64,000 nucleotides of DNA. It comes from Anthostomella pinea. Its lineage: Eukaryota; Ascomycota; Sordariomycetes; Xylariales; Xylariaceae. Below are positions 10,008 through 23,000 of the stretch, piece after piece (within the stretch, counting starts at the first letter, position 1; the number at the start of each line of letters is the position of its first letter). A program made the position numbers and the translations under genes. The notes beneath the pieces are model-generated. The model was given only the letters and a program-made list of their open reading frames with translations, did no database searches and was not told where the DNA came from. The stretch covers positions 1,860,001-1,924,000 of the forward strand of contig CAUWAG010000008.1 in assembly GCA_963556695.1 (NCBI GenBank), read 5' to 3'.

Positions 10008-12417
10008 TCACTCTTCCGCGTCGCCGTCGCCGTCGTCGTCGTCGTCATCATCATCCGAATCTGAGTCGAGTTCCATATTCAGATGCACACTCTCGTCATC
10101 ACTTTCGTCATCCTCCCCCAGACCGGCAACGACCATGCCAGCTTGGCTGGCTGTATGCAGACTAGCCGCCGCATTGTCCGATGTCGACGTGCTCATAGTG
10201 TCGATCTCGACCCGCTTCGATGTAGTGATGTCCGCCTCTGCATCCTCGCTCTTCCGCTTGAGCGGGAGTGTGGGTGCAGGTTGCACAACGGTAACCGCCT
10301 CAGTCCTAACCACCATCTCTGATGGCTGTGTGAAGAAGGGCGATGGGATGGGACCTGCGGTCCGCATTGGGGCGGGGCTTGGTGCTTTGGGTCGTTCGAC
10401 TGCCTCCGGAGCATTGAAGCCTGAGCTCAGAACCGAGTCCTCGAGTGGCTGGCCGAACGAGAAACCGTTCGTCATTGGCTTCACCTCGGGCTCGTCGTCA
10501 TCTTCCATGATCATGTCGTCGTCCTCGACGTCCATGAAGTCTCCGGTCTTTCCGGTTGCTAGCGGTCTGAAGTTGAAGCGCAATATTTCAACGCTTTGGT
10601 CCTGGGGGAACTGGCGAGTCAAGTAAGGCAGGATGACCTGCAGCGTGCGCCCACTTCGATCTCTTGCGGGTTGCAGGACACTGGCTACTTGTGCGTCCTT
10701 GTTTCGTGACAGTATGGCAGTCTTCAACATCTGCGATCGGAGTGAAGAGGGGAGATACTGCCGCGGGACGTGGCTGAAGAGAGCGGTCAATAGCTCCTCA
10801 GCTGCCAGAAGATGCTCTGCATCTAGCGTGACAGAGACGTGCTCATCTTCTGCTTTGTTGGGGAGGAACGCATCGGCATTCTGAGTGAGTGTCTTCGGGT
10901 TTGACCCGTTCTGTGTAGCAGCTGGTGGTTTGGGACGCTTGAGGTGACCTGCAGCGCCCAGGAGGTCGCGACAGCAAGACTTGACCATGAGGCTCAGACC
11001 CTCAACAGTGATCTTGCCCATTGTTGGCCCGCAAAGGCACAGTAACTCCTTAACCAACAAAAATGCTACCGACCGAACTTGAGGTAAACGGTAGCTCGAC
11101 CCGAACATCCTCAGTACCTGTTCAAGTGACTCCTGGGCCATGGGAACGAAGTTCCTCCCTAACCGCTGGACCATGACGTGTAAAAGTCGCATTATAGCAA
11201 TCTGAATGTCAGGGAATACCGACCACAGTTCGTCTCTCTCTTCCCTGCCGACGGCCGCATTCATTTGGACGGATTCGAACTTCTCCTTTCTAAGCGAAGG
11301 CGGCATGATTGAGGATACCCGGGCCGTGAGATCGACAATGGCGCTGACGGGGATGCTCACAGAGGTTTTGGTGCGGCAACGTAGATAATCAGCAACGAGA
11401 TCGAGCAGCCCAATCATTCTCTCACTGCCAGCTTGTACACCAACCCAAGGTGGCAAGTGCTCTGCGTTTCCACCGCCCCCATGAGGTTCGAGGTCGAAAT
11501 TTACCGACTGATGAGTGTAGCCCGATGTTGATTCCCAGCTCTCATTGATGGCCCGAAAAACTTGATCCGCTGTCGAGTGGACCGTTCGAACAGACGCCTC
11601 GATGCTCTTGATCCATTCCGTAGAATCTCCGCCCTTCGGAGCTGTCATGTGCAGTCGTATTGTCAGCCGCCGACTGCTCTCCCGCAAGGTAGAGGGAACC
11701 AACACGCTGTCCGAGATGGTTGGCGCTGAAAATGGTCGAGCATCGGCTCTGAACTTTCCAGCGAAGGGACGAAAGGTCGTAGGATAGAGTGGGACCAGAG
11801 TCGACACTGCCTCGAAGATAGTTTCAATGAGGCTGTAGGGGGGTTTGGGAGCTTTGCTGGAGGCCGGCGGCGTCAAAATCTGCAGGCAAGCCTTTGCGAA
11901 TGTAGGCAAAGTATCACTCGCGATCTCTCGTACTAATGTCGGGAACCCATGCATCAAGACGTAGATCTTGGTCAAAGTCATAAGGCACAAGTCCTTCGTG
12001 GGCGCCGGATCCTTTCTCTGCTCCGTGTCAGCGGCCGTGGTTGTCATGATGCGAGTGGATTTGTAGACTCACCTGGAGAATAGAGAGTATTCCGCGCACC
12101 CACCTCTCAGATGCCCGGAGACACTCCCAGCCACCACTTTCAATGACGGCTTTGACTAACACGACACCGACAAAGTGACCTTGTACAGTTCTACCTTCGA
12201 GGAGTGTGGTTATCTGGGTTTTCAGCTTGTTCACCAGTTGAGCTGCTTCCGAAGCACCTTCTGCGGCCTTGGACTCCTGTGGCCTTGACAAGGGCTCCTG
12301 GCAGCGAAATACATCTTTGAGTAGTCTTGGCAATAGGGATGGTAGTTGCTCTACCTTTGTCGACGTCAATCTTCGACAGATGCTTCGAAGCTCTGGCGGT
12401 AGCGTTACAAGAGCCAT
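10008..12417 (-). CDS. RIX1: Pre-rRNA-processing protein RIX1
   Basis: Component of the Rix1-Ipi1-Ipi3 complex, which acts with the Rea1/Midasin ATPase in ITS2 processing and late maturation and export of pre-60S particles in the nucleus. Exon 1 is 12417-12073 and exon 2 is 12017-10008, with a GTGAGT donor and CAG acceptor; the product is 784 aa. The start ATG at 12417 gives MALVTLPPELRSICRRL, the typical Rix1 N-terminus; an upstream in-frame ATG at 12462 is less likely. The body is helical/HEAT-like. The C-terminal third is disordered, with a lysine-rich KRKSEDAEAD motif, and ends in a polyaspartate/glutamate tail encoded by a GTC/ATC trinucleotide tract at 10018-10062, as usual for the family. 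It is divergent from YPP1. Confidence 0.9.
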
Positions 12418-13185
12418 GGTAATGCGTGCCTGGATTGTAGAATTGACACACTCTGAAAACAACCGGACGGACGACTACACAGAGTGCCGTGGCGGGAGAA
12501 GTTACTCTTATGACTTCACACGACGCCCGCCGCGTATCTTACAAGTCGATGATCGTCAGGTACTGACTGACTGGTGAAGTTGCAGCCGCAGCTCGAGCTA
12601 ATTCGGTTTCGGGTACCACCGAACTTGAGAATATTCAAATTGGTCCCGAGGCTCGGTAGGAAGAGGGATGGAGAAACAAAGGTGAAAACGACTCCGGCGC
12701 AACGTGATATGTCAACACGGATATATATGCACTGTTGAACTTTTTGAAGATTTTCAGAAGCTAAAGATGGGCCCCCTGCAACATTGATGGACATCGAAAT
12801 GGGGCTGGCCAACGTGGCTGTTACCTCACTAGGTAATTAAGTATCTTAGCTGCATAGGCTGTTAGTTTATTCCACTTACGAGGCTTTTGGCTTAGAGCAT
12901 TCAGCGACGTAGGTTACCCCCTGCGCTAGCTGGCTGGCCCGTCGAATGCAAGGATGCGGACAATTGGTTGATTGCCAGCTTCAGCCGCGACAGAAATTAC
13001 CCAACATTGAGCAGCACCTGGTGACGACGACGACCCTCCCACCGTGATTGCCGCCTGACTATGAGTCTATGACCCAAGACCTGCACCATTCCATACTCGA
13101 GATGCCATTCAGGAATCCAATTGAGCAGCCGGTCGCGTAGTTTGCTCAAGGCTCGGGTCGATCGAGGTGGAGAGCAGCCGCCACA
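12418..13185. other. Bidirectional promoter region RIX1/YPP1
   Basis: 768 nt separate the start codons of RIX1 (-) and the YPP1-like gene (+). No coding capacity with family resemblance is seen. A TATATATGC stretch lies at 12721-12730. Otherwise no defined site was recognised. Confidence 0.45.
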
Positions 13186-16100
13186 ATGAGCGTGCGTGGC
13201 TACCCCATCTGCCCCTATCTTCTTCACGTGTGCTGTGTGCTGTCGCATACGTGCTAACCTACCGCGCTGCAGAAACCAACGAAAGCAGAGCTATATCTGG
13301 GCCGCCTGGAGGATGCAAGATGCGAAGGGAACTGGGATGAAGTGCCCGAGTTGGTGCGCAAGGTCCGCAAGCATACTAGTGACCGGGAATGTACGTTTCT
13401 GACGGCAGCTCCTTTTGTGCGAGGATCCGAGACTGACAGCTTCACCATAGGCCTTGCAACAACAGCCGAAACCGAATTCGCCATTATAAAGGCTTCCCAG
13501 AAGCAGAGACCCGAGTCGAAGTCCGCGACCGCCGTTTCGCCCACAGACCTAGACGTTGCACACCTGCTACCCAAACTACACGATGCATTCGAGGGCGAAA
13601 ACGCATATGACCAAGACAAGTTTCAGGCTCAAGTCTGCGCAGGATGGCTGCATTGGACTGTGGGCGAATACGAACTTGCCGAGGCACGGCTACCTCAGAA
13701 CCTGGAAAACCAGCTCGCCCAACTGGAGCAGTCCGGCGACCTATCAGAATGGACGAGGGTATGTTTCTTGAAAGCCGCGTATCTGAAGGCCAACTGCCTA
13801 TCGCGGAGCAATAAGACGGTCGGAGCACTGGCCGTATTCGAATCGGCCTCGGTTTCCTTGTCGCATGTCTGGACAGGACAGCAAGGTCGCAAACAGCTGC
13901 AATTCTGGTCCGAGCTTTTCCTCACCGAGTGGTGTATGCTCCACGCCCAGGCTCTGGAGAGAGGAGAGAAAAGTCTCGAGGATGCCAACTCGTTGTCTCC
14001 CTTCCGTTCGTGGGCGAAGTACTGGGAAGTGTCTAAGGCTCAAGGGCCTCCTCATCTTGGTGGCTTCGGCTTTCGAGGGGCCGTCCCTAGAAGAAGAGTC
14101 TGGAACGAATACTACGCTGCCATTTCGGGTATTCTCCAGCAGGATTTACCATACCCGACGGGAAATGTCAGTGCAGTGACCAACGAGGCCTCAGCGCGGA
14201 ACCAGCTCAGAATGGAGTTGAAGAAAGTTGAGGCCGTCTATGAAGGTCTTCTCCTCAGCGAAACGTCTTTCCCTCGAGCCGAAGAGGAGAGGGAGGACGT
14301 GGAAAACTTCGTATCTGCTGTGATGAGCAACTGGAGTATTCTGAGTGGACGCGATTGGCATCAGAACGACCTGGGGCCTGGTGGCAAAGAGGGTCTCAGC
14401 CGCGGGGTATTAGACATCCTATATCGGGCCGCGACGAAGACTTTCCATTCGACGGCCATTCTGCGAGATCTTTTCACGGTCCATCTTTCAGTTGCCGAGT
14501 TCGACCTAGCTTTTCATGCCCTTGACTCATATATGGAAATCGTCAAAAAAGGAAAGGCTCGGGTGGACAAGACGGGCCACCCTGAGCCGAGCCTTGACGA
14601 TGATGCTACAGTCCTGGAGACAATATCCCAGGCGATCACGGCCCTGTGCAAATACGGATTTCGAGATGCTGCTGAAAAGGCACGGGACCTGGGTGTTGAG
14701 TTGGAGAACATGCTTCAAAGTCTGCCAACGCCGCTCTCTAATGACACCGATGGCATTCCGACCCTGGACGAGGAGAATGGTGATGGTGTCATCCTTCACC
14801 CGAGGATACCTGCTCGCGTATATGGGCTGTCATGGCAAGCCATTGGTCTTTCACAAGCACAGTGGTCTCGGACAACGTATGATGCATCTGAAAGGAATGA
14901 AATCCAGGCGAAAGCTATACGAAGTTTGCGGAAGTCACTATCACCAGAGAATGGCAATCCCACCGACGTTAGGACTCTCTTCACCCTTGGCCTCTTATTG
15001 GCGGAGCAGAGGGAGTTGAATGCAGCCATTGACATTCTGAAGGCCGCGTTGATGTCTAACAAGAATTCTGAAGTACAGGTCCTCGGAACTGGGTTGTACT
15101 GGCGGGAAAGATCGCTGATTCCTCTCTGGCACCTACTTGCGCTTCTCCTGAGCGCTGAACAAGACTTCGTTACGGCCGCTCGCGCTTGCGAGGGAGCGTT
15201 CGAGCAGTTTGAGGATCCTGCGGTTTTGTTCGGGGCGCAGAACTTGGAGGGCACCTTTCGGAGTGAACACCTTAATGAGGCGGAAGCTCAGGAAGGGAAG
15301 TCCCCTGCGGATAGTCTCGTCGATCAGATGGACGACCTCGAAAAGGAGGGTATAGTTGAAGTCAAGATGACACAGCTCGCTCTTCTGGAACTTTTGGAAG
15401 GGCCCGAGGTGGCAGTCAACGCAAGTCACGAACTGCTTGTCCTCTATATGCGCTTGTTTGGGAGTATGCAGCCCCGTGCTCCTGTTACAGCCCAGAAGTC
15501 TGCATTAGATGTGCCGAAAAGTTCAGCCGGGACGTTTAGAACTATGAGGGGAAGCATATTCGGCCATAAATCCGAGAAAAGCTCACGCTTCTCAAGACGA
15601 GGCAGTGTTATAGGAAGTGAGAAGCCCGCGCCGGTCTCGGAAAGATCTCTGACTTCGCAAACCGCCGTCAGCAACTCTAGTACAGCTCCCACCATACATG
15701 TCACGAAGGAAAACGGCGATACTGGAGATTCTCGTCAATCCACCAGGTCAGCGAGCACTCGCGGGCGACGTAGTGATTCGACCCGACGAGGAAGCTTGAA
15801 GAAGAGAGATAGCAGCGCCCAGCAACAGCGTCGGGCCGTCAGCAGTGATGGCGCACCTCATGAGACGACGGTAGTGGACGGCGAGCCTTTCTTCACCCCG
15901 ATGGGAGATGGATCAGCCAATGAGCGGCCGGATTTCTTTGCTTGGAGTAGCAGGAACGACATTTCGAGTCAACAATCTTTCTCAAGAGGCCGTGGGCTAC
16001 TGCGATTCGACTCATCTGTCTCTTCCGTCATGGGGTCCGCGACGGGCTCCGACGTACCAGTCCTGGATTCGCTGTCGTCCCCCAACCCTTTACCCACGAT

Positions 16101-17041
16101 ACAATTCCCGGAGGATCAAGTCAAGCGCCAGAGACATACTATTCTCATCAAAGTATGGTTAATGATAGCTTCGTTCTATCGGCGCGCCAAGCTGTATAGT
16201 GATGCCAAGAGTGCGATCAATGAAGCCAAGAAGTTGGTGGACAATCTAGAAATCGAGATTGCCAAAGATTCAAGCGGTGCTCTGACGTCGCGAAATCCAG
16301 GCTGGGGTGGGAAGAAGTGTGTCGAGGAGCTTTGGGGTGACGTACGCACTGAGGTGAGAGTTCTCGGCCCATGAGAAAGTAATGCCACTAACACCAAACT
16401 AGATGGGCGTTCTAGCTGTCGCTGAAAGCACACCTTACTTAGCGAGAGCTTACTTTGAGGAAGCCTTGATGCACTACCCAGATCACCCATCCGCTATTGT
16501 TGGGCTATCAAATATCCTGCTGGACGTTAATGATGAAGTGCTCCTACCCCCGCCTTCTATACCTAGCATCCAGTTGCCTGACGGGGATCCGCTTGTCCCG
16601 GAATGCACGAGTCCTACCGCCAAAACATATCCGGACAAGCCACAAAGGGGAGGACCGACATTACCTACCTCACCATTAGGGCTCGGCGGCAATGGACGCG
16701 ACAAATCAGCGGCAGCAACACGAAGTAGAAAACTCATCCCATCGCATAAGCCAGCAGGCCTGCCAGTCACAGAAGAGCTGCCGGCCCCTCACAAGGCAGT
16801 CTCATTACCCCTTGTTGATCGACTTGCTGCTCGGGACAGGGCCTATGGGCTCTTGTCCGGCCTTACTCAATTAGGCACGGGCTGGAATTTTTCAGACGCT
16901 TGGTTTGCTCTGGCTAGAGCACACGAAGAGAGTGGGCAACCAGACAAGGCTAAGGAGGCGCTTTGGCGGTGCGTAGAGCTCGAGGAAGCAATGGGGGTGC
17001 GCGATTGGAATTCCGTCGGTGTCAATGGCTACGTGCTCTAG
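13186..17041 (+). CDS. YPP1: YPP1/TTC7-family TPR protein (PI4-kinase complex)
   Basis: Fungal Ypp1 (human TTC7) is a TPR scaffold that, with Efr3, recruits the PI4-kinase Stt4 to the plasma membrane and supports endocytic cargo transport. The model has four exons: 13186-13191 (ATGAGC only, Met-Ser), 13273-13390, 13451-16353 and 16403-17041. All junctions keep frame, giving 1221 aa. The N-terminus reads KPTKAELYLGRLEDARCEGN, as in the family. TPR-like helices cover about residues 60-630 (for example CAGWLHWTVGEYELAEARL, ARACEGAFEQF). A basic Ser/Thr-rich linker follows at about 690-880 (RRGSVIGS, SRFSRRG), and the C-terminal TPRs (YFEEALMHYPDHPSAIVGLS, WFALARAHEESGQPDKAKEA) close the protein. 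The linker has many Arg-x-x-Ser sites, so phospho-regulation is plausible. Confidence 0.88.
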
Positions 17042-17709
17042 CCTATGCATTGTTCATAAGAGTGACACGAAACACGTCCTGCGGTGTCCGATCCTAATCC
17101 GAACATAAGAGGGCATCGGAGGAACGCATGCCACTGTTTCTTCTGGAATCTGACGCAGCAACAAGCGCCATTCTCCACAGGGGTGTAACCGATCATTGAT
17201 ACCCTTCATGTTCATAATTGAATCTTTGGGCATATTACATAGTAACACATATACTCAACTTGGCAGCTGTTTCCCTGGTGAAGTGCTTATTGATTAAGGG
17301 CCCTGTGGTCAACGCGAGATCATCGCTCAAGGCGATACCTATTGATAGTCAACCTAACCCCCTATTGTTTCGGTTGTTCTAGATCAGAGACATTTGGACC
17401 CAAAAGGGGAAGCCACTCGAATTTAAGGAGCATGGCAGTCGCATTGGAGCTGCACAGTGCCCACTAGTGTTTTCGACCATGCTCACACGTGATGGGGGGG
17501 TTTCCACCTCTACCTCTTTCCTCTCGCGTCTGGAATCTCATCCAACGTCGACCACTCATACGTAAACAACTCAATCTCTTTCTCGTATATATACCCGTAC
17601 AGGCAATTCAATGAACCTGCCATAACCAGGAACCCCAATTGACGGGAGAAGTGGTGAAGACATCATTTCCCAATCTTGAGTTCGATTTCACAGCGCCCCA
17701 CCAAGCATC
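17042..17709. other. YPP1 3' flank and methyltransferase promoter
   Basis: 668 nt with no gene seen. GTATATATAC at 17585-17594 is a plausible TATA element about 120 nt before the downstream start codon, preceded by a pyrimidine-rich stretch. A G7 run occurs near 17494. Confidence 0.45.
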
Positions 17710-18677
<968 letters not shown>

Positions 18678-18836
18678 TTACAATGCTTGACGCGAACATT
18701 GGGCCTAACTATACGATATGACCATGACCGTTCCACCGTGACTACGCATGCGACTCTGATGATTTTACGTGACCGGGTAGGTTTTGCTTTGCCCGTTTTC
18801 CCCAACGTCTCACTGCTTTCTCGTCCGTCCGCCTTC

Positions 18837-20046
18837 TTAGTTGTCCATCTTGAACTCGAACGGATCCAGTCCCCTGACCCCCACATCAACCCGATACAAC
18901 GCGCCGCTCAGCTCGACCGCTTCCTCAGGGCCCTCGCCCTTCTCCATGCTGGCCGTAGTGATGAACAGCTCAGTGCCAACGAACTGCACACAGGTGATAT
19001 TTTGGGTAGGCAGGTTGACCTGCCCCACGAGCGCGCCTGCAGGGCTGATCTTGAGCACGCGCGACTCGCCGTACACGGCGTGCCACATGTACCCCTCGAC
19101 GTCGACGCGAAAGCCGTCGGGCTCCCCGGGGCCCTCGTGCCGGTAGAAGACGCGCTCGTTGGACAGGCCACCGTCTGAGAGTGCGTAGTCCCACGCGTAG
19201 ACGGTGCGCTCCGTCGAGTGCGTGAAGTACATGGTCTTGTTGTCCGGCGACCAGCCCACCGAGTTGGGGATCGTGACGGGGTGTCGCATCGACTGCGCCG
19301 CTGTGCGCGTGCCAGTGAAGAGGTAGAGGTGGCCTAGGTTTTCGTGCGTTAGTGCGCGTTGTAGATTTTTAGTTTATCATTTAGAATGGGGATTCAAGGA
19401 GGTCTCGCTCTTGCGTCTTTGGAATAGTTCTTCCAGAGAAGGTCTTTCCGGCGCGCCACGTGACGAAAACTTGTCATCTCATGGAAGCCCAGCTCAACCA
19501 TGAGAAGACCGGAAACGTGATCTGTTCTGATCTTCAAACATCTAGTGTATTGCCCTTCCACTGAGTCCATATCCATAAAGGAAAAGCCTCCATTCATTCT
19601 TTACCTTCGGCCTGGAGATGAAGCCCAATATCCGACATGGTGCCCAGCCAGAAGCGTCCATGGGGATCGACAGCGCCGTCGTTGCCGCGCAGCCTCTCAT
19701 TGTCGACACCGCTGGCGAAGCGGGCGACGTACTCGTAGGTGCCGGCGCGGCGGTCCAGCACGGCGATGCCGTACTTGGCGCCGATCAGGATCCGGTCGCG
19801 CGGGTCGATACCGGCGATGTCGGCGGTGACCGACACGGGCGTGTCGAGCTGGATTGTGATCAGCGAGCCCGGCCCCGCGTCCAGCGAAACGGCGTGCACG
19901 CGCTGCTTCTTGATGTCGACGAAGCGCACGCTGTTGGTCGCCGCCTCGTAGTACGGGCCCTCGCCCAGCCCGCAGTGCGGGTGCACGTACGGCTCCGTGA
20001 CGTGCCACTGCTGGAGGGCTGGTTTGGTGGTGGCCGAGGAAGACAT
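18837..20046 (-). CDS. SMP-30/regucalcin/gluconolactonase-family hydrolase
   Basis: Six-bladed beta-propeller metalloenzyme family that hydrolyses sugar lactones or related esters. Exon 1 is 20046-19605 and exon 2 is 19333-18837, joining in phase to give 312 aa, typical for the family. The metal-binding residues are present: Glu in GLGEGPYY (about residue 28), Asn in TIPNSVGWSPD and Asp in EPDGFRVDVEG. Also present are NDGAVDPHGRFWLGTM and YGESRVLKISPAG. No signal peptide is seen, so it is probably cytosolic. The intron of about 270 nt is long for this window. Whether the substrate is gluconolactone or another lactone cannot be read from sequence. Confidence 0.9.
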
Positions 20047-23000
20047 CTTGGGCGGCGGTGGTCTTTTGCTGTATGATCGATCGGCTTAATAAAGTTGGAC
20101 GAGGCGTGAGCTGGTGCTTCTGCCCTCTTGTCGTTGTCGTTGTGAAGTCGACACGCTCGTTAGGTTCTAGGTAACACTGAGCTCCGTCCCGAATCGGTGG
20201 GGGGATGCTCTTGGGTTGCGGGACTCGGTTCGGATCGTCTTCCGATATAGCACAGCCAGCAGACTTCGTAAATTGTCACACACGTTCGCTCACTGAACAC
20301 TTCAATTGCGTCGCCTACTGGCGAGTGGCGACTTCACGATGGCGCGTGAACAAAAGGCCTTTTAAACATGCGACATTGATGGTTTTTAATGTATTTCAGG
20401 CAAACGCGGGCCTCATAGCCGTTGATGCTATATGCAGTTCCTCCGTCCAATGCACCCGGTCGGCGTTTTCGGCCTAAAGGCGCCGTCGCGTCTTGAGCGG
20501 CGGCTATTCACCTCTTCGCTTGCCGCGTTGGAGAGTGCACATGGACCGTTCGTCATAGCGGTTGGCTGGTTGACAGGTCCTCTCTGTCTGCCTGCCTCTG
20601 TTGCAAGTAAAGGCGGGATGAGACGAGAGTCGCTCTAAGAAGGAGCTCAGATGATACTGCCGATGGTGAAGCGCGCTAAACAGGCGCGATTGAATCCTCA
20701 CGAGCTGTCGACTGCAATATCAGCATGAGGACTCATGCGGCGTGCTTTGGAAAAGAAGGGAAGTTTGAAGGCCGACCCGCGAACGGTCAAAAAGCAGCTA
20801 CCTACCTACACCTAACCTTCCTGTCAGTGAGGTAGCGATGCTCATATGATTCCTGGAAGCTAGTGAATGACACCTGTGGTGCATTGGCGAGGCGAAGTCG
20901 TGCGCATGCAGAGCGAAAGAAGCGTACCCAAACGACTTCAGACCGCCTTGCATCGGCCGCGCAGCAGCGGTTTGGCAGGTTGGTGAAGCCGGCCGCCTCC
21001 CCATTGGCACGACCCGCGCTTCACCGCCCAATAGCTACTGTGACGAAGATCGCATCGGGAATGCTTCTGCTTTGGTGACCGCTTCCAGAAAGAAGGGTGG
21101 GCAGACTCGTGCAGACTTGTCCACATTCGCTCGCGAGGTGCATGATGAGGCCCTCGACGTATGATGGATATGGATATGCAGCCTGTACATGTGGCAGCAG
21201 TGTCGTGTCGGTGAAGGCTCCCCGTGCCAATAAAGCTTCTCCTGCCATGCTGCCCCGTGGATGCGACGGCTTCAGGTCTGCACGCGTCATGCGCCATGTT
21301 CTAAACACGCACGCCCTCTGTGTAGCTATATCGGAGGCGGTTAGTTGGGCTGGGCTCGTCGGGTACGATGGGTTTCGAGGCCATTGAGGATTGCACTATT
21401 GATCGAAAGGAATAACCAGGCAGACTTTCGTGCCGTCCCGTAGTGTGACCACTGACAGGCCGGTCCCTCCTCGCCGCCGCCGCCGCCGCTGCCCGCCCGC
21501 CCGCCGCCGGCGGTCAGCGAGGCGAGCCACGACGCACATGATCTCCAACAAATGCGGGTATGGCTGCCGACATCTCACAGGCAGACAGGCTGCCACGAGA
21601 AGAAATCACAAAAGCAGAAGCTAACGATCGCGTGCGGAATGCAGCAGTTCGCTCCACTTCATTTTCTCCGTGGGTTATTCGAATCCGTGCCACGCAGGGA
21701 TAGAGTGTGACGGCCACGGCGATCTTTATGAGCTTATTCGAGCCCGTCTTCAGTGCACTTCACTGTTCACAATCCTGCGAAGTCCAGCACTAAAAGTACT
21801 GTGGTAATTCGCAGCACGGACTGGGTCTGGGATGCGAGATTAATGATACCATCTCGCCAAGCCGAGAGGAAGAATATGGCGCTGACGAAACACGAGGTAT
21901 TATTACCCGAAACTACTAGTCCGTGGAAGAGACCTGACCCCGTGGCATGATTTGTTGGCTCGAGGTCGATGGCAATATCGCCCGCGGAACAATGATCAGC
22001 TGGCTGCTGTGTGTGGCAAGTGGCAAGTAGGCAGGCGCTTTGCTTCACACGGTGAGACCGGTCTCCTGGGCCCTCCCACCCTGGCTGCGGCGCGGCTGGC
22101 AATTGCTCTTGAATCCATAGTTCCATCCTCCATGGCCGCATGGGTGGTCGCGCAATTCCATATTCTGATGATGATTCATCTGGCGGCGGTGGACATGACG
22201 AAAGTGCGAGAAGTGACAGCTCCCCTTGACGAACCCATGCGTGGCCCATGGATGAAGCACTGCCCATCACCGTGGACCCTTGTTCCCCAAGCGAGGGAGA
22301 TCACAAGCGAGGCTGCAGTCTGCAGTCATTCCTTAGCTGCAGCAGCGTTCTGCATGCCATAGCTCTCAGATTCTGCGTAGGGTCCGTAGGGTCCGTAGGG
22401 TCCGATCAAGATACGGCAGTCCGGATTGCTGGGTTGAGTCGATAGATTGAGCGCTGTGGGATTGAGATTTCCTTCAGCTTCTAGCCTGCTTCCAGGCTCG
22501 TCCCCTGCGCTCTACTTAATAAGAATAAGCGCCTGGTGGATAGCTGCAGAGATTGATCATTGATCAACCGATATTAGCTGGACAGCTAGACCGTATGTAG
22601 TTGACCTAGGGGACGGGCCGGGGAGGTTGATCAGACGGCCTTCGCGTGTCTTCCTAGAGTCTGTCCATTGCCCGGCCGAGTCTTTCAGTACATACCTTTT
22701 GCCTAGTTTCTTGCCCACAGCGTTGAAGGTGAGGGAGTCTGGGAGAAACTGCTGGACATAGGCAACTATAAGACGAATAAATGGTCCCCAAGCTCAACAG
22801 CATGGCATTGGGCAGCGAAGAACCAGCTCACCTCACAGTGCTTCAGGATGTACGTATCATGTCGAAGTTTCCACTGACCGGGGATCTCACTGATGGCTTC
22901 ATTAGAATTATTACGGGTAGCTACCCGTGTCATGTCCTGCTGTCCAACGGCGTCATCTTATTCTGTTAGTGGCGTGTGGTCGCTTACCGCCACTGCAACC

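Noticed and set aside
21470..21515. GC-rich GCC/CCG tract as a possible structured RNA or regulatory island
   Set aside because: Simple low-complexity triplets without a convincing stem-loop or known motif.
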